A stretch of 64,000 nucleotides of DNA from Parachlorella kessleri (Eukaryota; Chlorophyta; Trebouxiophyceae; Chlorellales; Chlorellaceae), in assembly GCA_001598975.1 (NCBI GenBank), contig BBXU01001113.1, positions 1-64,000 on the forward strand, in the 5' to 3' direction. The notes under the pieces were generated by a model, which searched no databases, had not been told where the DNA came from, and saw only the letters and a list, made by a program, of their open reading frames with translations. The position numbers were made by a program, and so were the translations under genes. Shown in pieces: positions 32,019 to 44,000 of this stretch; the first letter of the stretch is position 1, and each line of letters begins with the position of its first letter.

Positions 32019-35000
32019 ATGGAGCTCTTAGCTTGGGGGCGTTCCAACCCCATACATGCGCTAGTTGCCGTGCTTGGTACCGCACTTGTTGGCGTAGTGT
32101 CCCTACCGCTGCTGGCGAGCCTCCTGGTGCTATCACTTCCTGTGCTGGTCCCCGCTCTGGCCTTCGTTGTGGTAAGTGCAAAGTTGCTGTCGTCTAGTTG
32201 ATGTTTGCACAGCGGAAGGGTAATTGGCAGCACCTGCCGCACTTGCAGGCGATAGGCTACTTAAATGCGGGCAAGTACGCTAGCCCAACAGCAGGTACTC
32301 ACTTTGGCTTGCCCATGATCCCTGCCCAGCTTGTGCCTTTGAGCCTCTGCATGCAATCTGGTGTTTGTGTTTATGCCTAGATTGTTAATGTCTCAACGAG
32401 CCTGCAGACCGGGCGTGACGGCAGCTGGTTGACCAGCTTGGTGCCAGCCGCCCTGACTGCTGCACAAGTGCAGGTGGGGCTACCACAGTCAACGGCCAGG
32501 CCAGGGACGCCACTCCCAGCAGCAGCGCTGTAGAAGCGAAGCCTGAGGCTGTGCAAGGAGCCAGTTCAGCGTCATCGGCGCCTAGCCTGCCACAAGTAGC
32601 GAAGGAGGCAGCCGTGCCCAGCAAGCCTGGCCCCGAGGCTGGTGAGGCTGCCACAGCCAGCGTCCCAGCGCCACTAGTGGTGGAGCAACGGGCAGCAGCG
32701 CCTGGTCCAGCATCCAAGGAGCCTGAGGCTGCCAGCACAGTGGCAGGAGTTGCGGAAGGCGGGTATAAGTCATGGGCGGACCCAGTGAAGAAGTCGGCAG
32801 CCTTTGGCGAGCTGGAGGCGCTGATGAAGGAGCGCATCATCTTCATTGACGGCGCCATGGGCACGCAGATACAAAAGTACAGGCTGCAGGAGGCGGACTT
32901 CCGCGGCGAGAGGTGGGTGAAGCATGTGTAGTGCTGTCCGCTGCAATTCGTGCCGTGGGAGGGAGCCCCTTTGTGTACCAATATGTGCTTCATTGATATA
33001 TAGAGCCACCCTCTTTGCTTGTGGTTAGTATTTGACTTTGCTCTTGTTAGTAAGGGTGGCAGGTTGTGCGCATGGAGAGAGACGGACAGTACTGACAGGG
33101 CTGGACGCAGAAATGCTCCTCTGTCTTGCCTCTGTGTGTTGCATGGTGGACCACTGGCAGCCACTGGGTCTAAGCATCTGGCTTAGCACCGCAAGAGACG
33201 GTGTTTAGGAGTTCTTGCTTACGTATTCTGCTGCTGCACCTTTTCTGATTGTGCCCCAGGTACAAGGACCATCCGCACGAGCTGAAGGGCAACAACGACC
33301 TGCTGGTCGTCACAAGGCCCGATGTGATTGAGGCCATCCACACCGCTTACCTGGAGGCGGGCGCGGACATCATTGAGACCAACACCTTCAACGGCACGCG
33401 CGCCTCCCAGGTGTGACCGACATACCAGGCACATTGGCAGCAGCTTGCCCAGCAGGACTGTGTCAGGTGGAGGGCGGGGTTTCGTATCCATACTGTTCTT
33501 GTGTCCTTGTGAAGTGCTCGGCAGCACAGTCTCGCGGCACCCAACCTCATGTGGAAATCATATGTGCAAGCTCCAGGTGAGGACAGTTGTAAGACATGTA
33601 AGTCCGACTGTTGAACGCCTGCAGTCCGACTACCAGCTGGACCAGCTGGAGGAGGTACGGCTCATCAACATTGAGGCTGCCCGGCTGGCCAAGCGCTGCA
33701 CTTCCGCCTACATGGCTAAGCACGCCGGCAGCAAGAAGTTTGTGGCGGGCGCAGTGGGGCCCACGAGCAAGACGCTGAGCGTGTCACCCTCCGTGGAAAA
33801 TCCAGCCTTCAGGTGATGTATTTGTTTAGCTTTTGATGCTCGGGGGGTCGTAAAAATAGTAGCCACTGGTCAGCCGTATTGGACACCAGTCTATGCTTCT
33901 CAGGTCTGCATTACTGTTTTGTAACCTTCGATGAACAAGGCCGGTCTGCCAGGTAGTCTGTGCCCCGCAGGTGAAAGGACCTGTTTCGGTACTCCATAAG
34001 CTCAACATAGTCACTTGCCTGCAAACTTGTGTAGGGGTGTCACCTATGATGAGGTGGAGGCGGGGTACTATGAGCAGGTGGAGGCGCTGTACGATGGCGG
34101 CGTGGACTTGTTCCTGGTAGAAACCATCTTTGACACCCTCAACGCCAAGGCCGCACTGTTCGCCCTGGAGCGCTTTTTTGCTGAGAAGGTAGGTTTGCTA
34201 GAGACTAGTGTGAAGCTGCACTTTGTTTGAGTATTCCCTAGGTGTCCAGGAGATACATACACAGCGCTCTGTTGGGCTCAGCATGACGGGTTGTGCACAT
34301 GAGTTTGAGGCGGATGCTGTACAGTAAGGTTCACTTCAAGGTTAGGAGGTGGTATGCATGATGAACCTGCTAAGAAATGTTGTCAACGAAGACTAGATTA
34401 GATTAGATGTGTGCTGCAGGGCGTGCGCATCCCTGTGTTTGTGTCGGGCACCATCGTGGACAACTCAGGCCGCACGCTGAGCGGGCAGACCAACGAGGCT
34501 TTCTGGAACAGCGTCAGCCACGCCAAGCCCCTGGCAGTGGGCCTCAACTGCGCCCTGGGCGCCAGCGATATGAAGAAGTATGTATCCAACCTGTCAAGCT
34601 GCGCGGACTGCTATGTGTTCTGCTACCCCAACGCCGGCCTGCCCAATGCCATGGGTGGCTACGACCAGAAGGGCCCTGAGATGGCTGAGGAGATTCGTCC
34701 CTTCTGTGAGTGGCCACGTGATCGGATCGGTGTCTGGCATCTGCATTAGCACATGTACCAGTCACTATCTACATCTGATAGCACCAGCATATGCATCCTT
34801 ATGCCTGGGAAGAGTCACCCGTTGGCTGTGTGGGGTGCTGTCAATACCAGCCGGCATGGACTTCGGTGCGGATAGATGTTCAGCTACCTGTACAAAATAC
34901 ATCTGGCCGCACATTAATAACTTAATGAGAGCTTGCCTGTACTAGGCGATGCAGGCGAGGAGGGCCTGGTTAATGCCATTGGCGGCTGCTGTGGCACTGG

Positions 35001-38000
35001 CCCTGAGCACATTGCCGCCATTCGGGAGATGGCCTTGGCCTACCCGGCGCGGCCGTGCCATGCTGTGCATGAAGTGATGCGTCTGAGCGGCCTGGAGCCC
35101 CTCAACTATGCGCCCAACACAGCCAACATGCGCGAGACCTTCCTCATGATTGGAGAGCGCTGCAATGTGGCTGGCTCCATAATTTACAAGAAGGCCATTG
35201 TGGATGGCGACTATGATAAGGCTGCCCAGATCGCTCTGCAGCAGGTAGACTGTTGTAGCTTGGCATGATTGCTTTGTGAAGCAGCTGCAGGGCATGTGCA
35301 AACAGCTACAGCCAGGCTGTACTTCTTCGTACCTGGTTCCTGACTTGCTGATTTGCGATAGCCCCAGTCAGTACGCTTGCCATTGTAGATTTGTAGCCAA
35401 GGCCTTCACACGTTTTTGGGGTGATTGCGGCTTTTTGGCAGTTTAACTGGGAGTTTCTCTTTCCTAGGTGTGGTGACTGTCAGTTGTTGTATGCAGCTTT
35501 GGGAAGTCTGGCAGGTGGATGGTAAACAGCTGGCAGGTTTCGTTGCTGGCATGTCGCTTGCGTGGTACTGATATTGCTATTTATGTTGGCGCTGGAGGTT
35601 GTAACGGACGTGTGGCCACATTGTTTGTGCAGGTGAACCAGGGCGCGCACGTGCTGGACATCAACATGGACGACGGGCTAATCGAGGGTGTGGGAGCCAT
35701 GACCCGCTTCGTGAACCTGCTGGTATCTGATCCCGAGATCTCCAAGGTGCCCTTCATGATCGACTCCTCCAAGTTCCATATCATCGAGGCAGGACTCAAG
35801 TGCTGCCAGGTGAGGAAAATTGATAACATAGTTGTAGTATTCACTGCTGGCAAGTTGGCTTGCATGATGGTGTGAAAGGCATGGTTGTTACTGCCTTGCT
35901 TGTGGAAGCCTTGCAGGGCCAGTGAAGAGCTTTCACCGGTTTAGGGAGAAGCAGCAACCTATGTTTTGCTTGGGGCTCTTTCATATTGTTGCATGGCGGC
36001 ATGCTGTAAATGAGTTCAAGTTTGATGGTTTGAGTTCTGGTGTGATCTGGTTGGAAGGCGGCTGACTGAGGGCAGCCCCGGGTAAGTTACGCTGCTTCCG
36101 TTGCTGCAGGGCAAGTGCATCGTGAACAGTATCAGCCTGAAGGAGGGCGAGGAGAAGTTCAAGCAGCAGGCCCAGATTGTCAAGCGTCATGGGGCCGCCC
36201 TGGTGGTCATGGCCTTTGACGAGGAGGGGCAGGCGGCAACTCGTGATGAGAAGGTGAGCAGGGGTTGTGAGGGTTCCTCAGCGCTGTTGTTCAATTTTGC
36301 AAACCATGCATGGGCGAGGCGCCACGCGGTCAGTGTTGCTTCAAAAGCTGTGCTGTGATTTCCGTTATCTTGCTTGGTACTCCCAACAGAGACCGGTTCA
36401 CTTGCTCCTCTTGTGCAGCTTGGGTGATTGGATACATAAGCCCAGCAGCATCGCTCACCAGCAGTCCCTTGCATTCATATCCTCTGCCAGGGATCCAGGG
36501 TGTCTTAGCCTTGGAGCCCATGCACCCTCGTTTGCTATGGTTGTTGCAGGTGCGCATCTGCCGGCGTGCATACCGTATCCTGGTGGAGGAGGTGGGCTTC
36601 AACCCCCAGGACATCATCTTTGACCCCAACATTCTCACCATTGGCACCGGCATGTCGGAGCACAACAACTATGCGGTGGACTTCATTGAGGCCACAGCTG
36701 AGATCAAGAAGGTCTGCCCTGGCGCCAAGATCAGGTCAGCACTGCAAATTGTCAGGATGAGTATGGCATGGCTTTCCACCTGAGCACCGGCCTTGCCTTA
36801 ATGTGCAGTGAATATGCTGAGTGTGGGGTTGCAGCATTGTAGTGTGATGGGCCTTGAAGCAAGGAGCTTGGCAACTAGTGCAAGGCCTGCGAACCCTCTC
36901 TGGGTTGGCCCCTGACTGACTTGCTGAATGTGTGTGGTGCAGTGGCGGCGTGTCCAACATCGCCTTCTCCTTCCGCGGCAATGAGCCCGTGCGGCGTGCC
37001 TTCCACTCGGCCTTCCTGCACCACGCCTGCAAGGCGGGCATGGACATGGGCATCGTCAATGCCGCGCAGGTGCCCAGCCTGCCTTTGGAAGGATGCTATG
37101 ACTCGTAATTTAGAACTTCGTACAATGAATCTTCGCTGCTGGCTGATTGATCATGCAGTGGCGTACATGTGCTGACTCGAGAGTCCTTGAGGGCACGTGG
37201 CCTTGTATATCTGGTGCTGTCCACACTGTGTTAGCCTCCACTGCTTGGCACTTCCATTCCCCTGGGGAGAAAAGGGGCTCCAAGGCTGCCGTGACTGCAC
37301 CTGCTGCAGGTCCAGGCGGACGTGTATGAGAAGATCGACAAGGAGCTGCTGGGGTATGTGGAGGATGTGCTGCTGAACAGGCGGGCGGACTCTACCGAGC
37401 GCATGCTGGAGTATGCGGCCACGCTGGACCCCAAGAGCAAGCCCACCGCCGTGCGGAAGCTGAACGCTGAGCCGGAGGTGAAGATCACTCCCAGGCTGAA
37501 CCCGCTGCCAGCTGGCGTGGACCCGCTGGCGCCAGACGCTGACCTGCCGCCGGTGCCAGCTTACAAGCGCTGGGAGGACCCGGTGAAGAAGTCGGCAGCC
37601 TTTGGCGAGCTGGAGGCGCTGATGAAGGAGCGCATCATCTTCATTGACGGCGCCATGGGCACGCAGATACAAAAATACAGGCTGCAGGAGGCAGACTTCC
37701 GCGGCGACAGGTGAGTGAATCAGTGCGTGTGTGGTGAGGGGAGGCATGCGGGAGTGCTGGTGGCTGCACCAGTAGCTTGAGGGAGGACACCCTTGTGCTG
37801 AAAAGAACGGGCTACAGTCCTGCATTGGGATTCCTATGTGTTGTGATTGAGTGCTTCACCTCGTCACACTGTCGAGGGTTTGTCACCCATATCACACTGC
37901 TGTAGCCCGCTGGACCATTCCTAGCAAGCTGGGCTGTTTGTAAGCGGGGCCACAGCAAGGCACGAGGGGTGGTTTGGAAGGGGATCCCCCTGGGCAAGGT

Positions 38001-41000
38001 GGTCTCATGTTGCCCCTGACTGTGCGCCAGGTACAAGGACCACCCGCACGAGCTGAAGGGCAACAACGACCTGCTGGTCGTCACAAGGCCCGATGTGATT
38101 GAGGCCATCCACACCGCTTACCTGGAGGCGGGCGCGGACATCATTGAGACTAATACCTTCAACGGGACGCGCGCCTCCCAGGTGTGACCGAAATACCAGG
38201 CACAATGACAGCAAGCTTGCCCAGCTGTTGCAGGGCTATTCATGGACGAAAGATGAGCTTTGGCTTGTTTCTTGGTTCTAGGCGGCCATGATCGGCAATA
38301 CACCTTTGAACTGTTTGGAGGTGGCAAACCCCAAACGGAGGACGCTGCACATGACAGATTGCTGCTACTCCTCGACGCCTGCAGTCCGACTACCAGCTGG
38401 ACCAGCTGGAGGAGGTCCGGCTGATCAACATTGAGGCTGCACAACTGGCCAAGCGCTGCACGGCTGCCTACATGGCCAAGCACCCCGGCAGCAAGAAGTT
38501 TGTGGCGGGCGCAGTGGGGCCCACGAGCAAGACACTGAGCGTGTCACCCTCTGTGGAAAACCCAGCCTTCAGGTAATGCATTTGTTTAGCTTTTCGATGC
38601 ATGGGGTCGTCAAAACAGTAGCCACTGGTTAGCACTTTTGACAGCTGATGGACACCAGTCTATGCTTTTCCCATCCCCAGGCTTAAATGGTTCTTTGTAG
38701 GTTACGATAAACAAGGCCACGTCTGCCAGGTATGTGGGCCCGCAAGTGCCAGGCCTTGTTTCAGATGTTTGTAACCTCAACATAGTTACTTACTCGCAAT
38801 GCTTGTGTAGGGGTGTCACCTATGATGAGGTGGAGGCGGGGTACTACGAGCAGGTGGAGGCGCTGTACGATGGCGGCGTGGACCTGTTCCTGGTGGAGAC
38901 CATCTTTGACACCCTCAACGCCAAGGCCGCACTGTTCGCCCTGGAGCGCTTCTTTGCTGAGAAGGTGGGCTGGCCTTCTGGCATACACCTATGTGCATGG
39001 AACGCAAAACAAGCCAAGCCGGCTGTGGTTGTGGTTGTGGCTCGGTTGAGTTTGGTGTGCCTACGTAGCCCCTTTTCGTTTCGGCAAGCTTTATGTTTTG
39101 CAGCATCTGAAAAGTTGACAGCTCCGGGTCTGTGGACTTGGTGGGTGCATTTGTGCCGGTCCATGCTCTCTTACGAGGGCGATGCCACCTTGTTTCCAGT
39201 TTGACAGGTTGGCGTCAATCTTCTCAAAGGGAGTAACCACACAGGAACGTGGCAATGACCGAGGGGGGTCCCCTCTTCTGCTGGCCTTGGAATGGAAGAT
39301 AGCGCCATCATTGCAAGAGCCTTGTCTGCTTCGCAGGGCGTGCGCATCCCTGTGTTTGTGTCGGGCACCATCGTGGACAACTCAGGCCGCACGCTGAGCG
39401 GGCAGACCAACGAGGCTTTCTGGAACAGTGTCAGCCACGCCAAGCCCCTGGCAGTGGGGCTCAACTGCGCCCTGGGTGCCAGCGATATGAAGAAGTATGT
39501 GGCCAACCTGTCAAGCTGCGCGGACTGCTACGTATTCTGCTACCCCAACGCCGGCCTGCCCAATGCCATGGGTGGCTACGACCAGAAGGGCCCTGAGATG
39601 GCCGAGGAGATCCGCCCCTTCTGTGAGTGGCCACGTGGCTGGCCCAGCATATGCCCACGTATGGGATCTGTTCACACCCCACATTGGTGGTTGCGTAGTT
39701 GCAGCGTGCAAGATACGCATGTATGTTGAAGATAGCATTCGCTTTTGGGAGATGCGCATGACATCTACTCAGAAGCTTTTGTGTGTGAGGTGTCTTTGTT
39801 TTTAAAACAACACAACTGCTGTTGAAGACTCAATTTGGGCATTCCAGGTGCTTGACCCAGTCTCGTTAAATTGGTGCAGGTGAGGAGGGCCTGGTGAACG
39901 CCATTGGTGGCTGCTGTGGCACAGGCCCTGAGCACATTGCCGCCATTCGGGAGATGGCCTTGGCCTACCCGGCGCGAAAGTGCCATGCTGTGCCTGATCT
40001 GATGCGCCTGAGCGGCCTGGAGCCCCTCAACTATGAGCCAGATGGCGCTAGCATGCGCCAGACCTTCCTGAACATTGGCGAGCGCTGCAACGTGGCTGGC
40101 TCTATAATCTACAAAAAGGCCATTGTGGCCGGCGACTACGACAAGGCTGCCCAGATTGCGCTGCAGCAGGTGAGCTGCTGCGGCTGTCATTTGTGCAACG
40201 ATGGGGCGTTGGCGTAAGGACTGCAGTAAGGGCAGAAAGTGCTGCTCGCCTACCAGCGGCACTGTCTGCGTTGCCTGCTCAAATTGCAGAGTGTGGGGTT
40301 GCCGGTGGGAATTTAGCCATGCCTAGCACTTCAGTCTCCCATCCTTTCACCCTGGCTAGGAGCAATTCAGTGCATGGTCTTGCGCGCCTGAAGGCCTGCA
40401 CTTGTGCCTATGGTAGCCCTATGCCGTGACAACATGGATGGCTCCTTGCCATGTTGCACCTTGTGCGAGGGCAGGTGAACCAGGGCGCGCACGTGCTGGA
40501 CATCAACATGGACGACGGGCTGATCGAGGGTGTGGGAGCCATGACCCGCTTCGTGAACCTGCTGGTATCTGATCCCGAGATCTCCAAGGTGCCCTTCATG
40601 ATCGACTCCTCAAAATTCCACATCATCGAGGCAGGACTCAAGTGCTGCCAGGTATGTGCTCCAGGGCGTGCTGAGTGTTATTGCCTGCATGACATTGCGA
40701 AATGGGTACTATGGGGGCGAACAGTGCTCTCAGCATGGTTGGCAAATCATTGTTTACAATGGCCAAAAGCGTGACATAGCGTTCCAGCTTCCACCCTTGC
40801 TTGTTCTTGTACCTTGCTGTGTCATGGGTTTGTAACATAAAGCTGGCCCCTGGGTCGGGACCCTTATAGCCAAACAACGACTGGGCATGGGTGCAGGGCA
40901 AGTGCATCGTGAACAGCATCAGCCTGAAGGAGGGCGAGGAGAAGTTCAAGCAGCAGGCACAGATTGTCAAGCGTCATGGGGCCGCCCTGGTGGTCATGGC

Positions 41001-44000
41001 CTTCGATGAGGAGGGGCAGGCAGCCAGCTATTCGGAGAAGGTGCGGTAGTGTGTGGTCATTTTTGGGTCATAGCGAGTGCGGCAGGCTGCCATGGCAAGT
41101 GTTGTATGAGTGCCCACATAGGTGTAAAGGCCTCGAATGCATTGGCCTAGCGTTCCATGGGCAGCGCAGGAATAGATTCGGCATGGACGCAGAACGCTTA
41201 CGCTGGTCATTAGGTGAGCGCCTGATACTGTCCTGACCGCCTGTAAGAACTTGCACGTGCAGGTGCGCATCTGCCAGCGGGCGTATCGCATCCTGGTGGA
41301 GGAGGTGGGCTTCAACCCGCAGGACATAATCTTTGACCCCAACATCCTCACCGTTGGCACTGGCCTGTCGGAGCACAACAACTACGCGGTGGACTTCATC
41401 CGCGCGACCCGCGAGATCAAGCGGCAATGCCCTGGCGCCAAGATCAGGTGAGTAAGTTACATGTCGTTGCTGCGGCTTAGGGTTACCTGTTGCTTTCGGT
41501 GTCTGACCCGCAAGTGCTGCTGCTGGATTTGCGGCACGCTGCTGCGGCTCAGGGTTGCCCTAGTGGAGGTTCTAACCCGCATGTGCTGCTGCTGGATGCG
41601 CGGCACGCTGTCTTGGTGGCTGACATGGGCAGCCAGTGTGGCGGCAGGCTGCAAGCCTTATCTGGGACGAAGAGCCCAGCCTGCTTTGGAGAAGTTACAT
41701 TGTGTATGGGGGTTGCTTAAACTACAACTGAGGTACCTCTTCTATGTGCAGCGGCGGCGTGTCCAACATCGCCTTCTCCTTCCGCGGCAATGAGGCCGTG
41801 CGCCGTGCCTTCCACTCGTCCTTCCTGCACCACGCCTGCAAGGCCGGCATGGACATGGGCATCGTCAATGCCGCCCAGGTGGGCGGCGTCAGCTACCTCC
41901 CTTTCTTATATGAAATGTTCCCCACCTTCGTTCTAAGCCACCCCAATGGCAGCCGCTCTTTCTCTCCAGAGACCCACGCGGTCCACCCGCCCACCAACCC
42001 ACTGACACTGCTGTTGCCTGCCAGCTGGCCTGTGCTGGACCGTGTCCGGGCTTGGTTGGTGGCATGGTATATATCTGGTATTGGGCGCTGAGCTCTCTGA
42101 GGAGAGGGAAGTTGAAGCTCTCCGCAGATCTATCAGCAGCAGTGTGTGTGCCAGCCCTTAGGGGGAGAAGCTCGTACAAATGAACCTACCAGAGACAATT
42201 CAGGCAGCCAGCTCAGCATAACATGCTTGCTGCAAGGAATTGCAGGTCATTGCTGACGAGTACTCTAAGATTGACAAGGAGCTGTTAGAGTTTGTGGAGG
42301 ATGTGCTGCTCAACCGCTGCGAGAATGCGACTGAGCGTATGCTGGAGTATGCGGCCACGCTGGAGCCCAAGTGCAAGCCCACAGATGTGAAGAAGAAGGG
42401 GCAGGGCGTGGGAGCAGATGCCAAGAAGCAGGTGCTGCGCGGTGCCTGTGCTGTGTGTGGTGCGTGGGTAGCGCCGGGCTATTTGATTGACGTGCGTACT
42501 GTATGGAAGACTTGTGTGTCGCTCATGGCCCTGGTAAGGTTGAGCGCCTGTACCTCCGCCTGGCGCACTGTTTACACGGCAAGAGCAGTCTAGTCTAGTC
42601 TTATTTGGTGCCATGATGAACACTGCACTCTGCCTTGCCCTGCTGCTGCTTGCAGGGCCCATCCTGGCGCGAGCTGGCAGTTGAGAAGCGTATCGAGCAT
42701 GCGCTGATCAAGGGCATTGACGAATTTGTCGTGGCAGATACAGAGGAGGCGCGAACTTCCGGGCGCTACCCAGCCCCTCTTAATGTGAGTGCACCTGGTG
42801 TGTGCGCGCCTTCTGGGAGGGTTGCTGATGACATATCTTGGCTAGCCGAAGGGCCCTTTAACGCTATGTCACCAGCGGTGGCAGCTGTCTTGGTGTCGTC
42901 TTATTGTAGAGCGCTGCAGGGTGCCTGCACAGTGAGGGGAGCTGGCAACAGCTTAGGAACTATTTAAGCAGCTATCCTTAGCCTTTAGGAGTAAGGAAGC
43001 CCATCGCGCTTTCTGTCTGCTGCAGGTGATTGAAGGACCCCTCATGGATGGCATGAATGTGGTGGGAGACCTCTTCGGTGCCGGCAAGATGTTCCTGCCG
43101 CAGGTAGGAGTGACTGCAAGCCGCAGCAACTCACCATATCTACATGGACCTACTCTCCTGGTCAGCCCTGCTAAACCCTTTGCACCAGCCTGCACTATGA
43201 CCTCCTATCTGCGCGGTTTTGCTAGTTGCAAACGGCGCTGTGCTCCCTAGGCAGTCTTTCAGTGTGGTGGTGTACCGCCCTGGTACAAACTGTGCCTGGC
43301 TCCCCCACCTGCGCCAGGCTAGGGCATACCTTGTTCTCTGTTCACATTAAAGGCTGCTGTGGCCCCAAGTTCGCCATGCCACAGTGATGGGCATGCTTGC
43401 CTGTGGTGCCACTGCAGGTCATTAAGTCCGCTCGCGTGATGAAGCGGGCGGTGGCTCACCTCATCCCGTACATTGAGGAGGAGAAGCTTAGGACTGGTAG
43501 CACTGGCAACGACAACGCGGGGGTCATCATCATGGCCACAGTCAAGGGCGACGTGCACGACATTGGCAAGAACATCGTGGGCGTGGTGCTGGGCTGCAAC
43601 AACTTCAAGGTGTGGGCGGCTGGGATGCGTCAGTGGCGTGGTTGTGGGCTGGCAGGGCTGCTGATAAAGTCAATACCATGCTCTATTAACTGATGCAGCT
43701 AGCACCCGCCAAACTGCTGTCTCACCCCTTCTTGTCATGTGCATCCCATACTGAATACGAGATGTACTAAAATGCCAAGGGTGGTTGGTAGCTAGCAAGC
43801 CCTGGGTTCAGACGGACAGCAACCCGCTGTTTCTCAGCTTATCCTGCCAATATTGAAGGTTGCCCACCTTTGTCAGGTTTGTGAGAGGGGTTTGCGAGAT
43901 GAGGGGTTAGGCATCCATATCACCTCCAACCCCTCGTGCTACAAAGCAGGTGATAGACCTGGGGGTGATGACGCCCTGGGACAAGATCCTTGCGGCTGCC

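Noticed and set aside
32385..33164. 259-codon ORF on the minus strand
   Set aside because: It lies antisense to methionine synthase exon 3 and its flanks; the composition mirrors the Ala/Pro-rich coding strand and it shows no domain.
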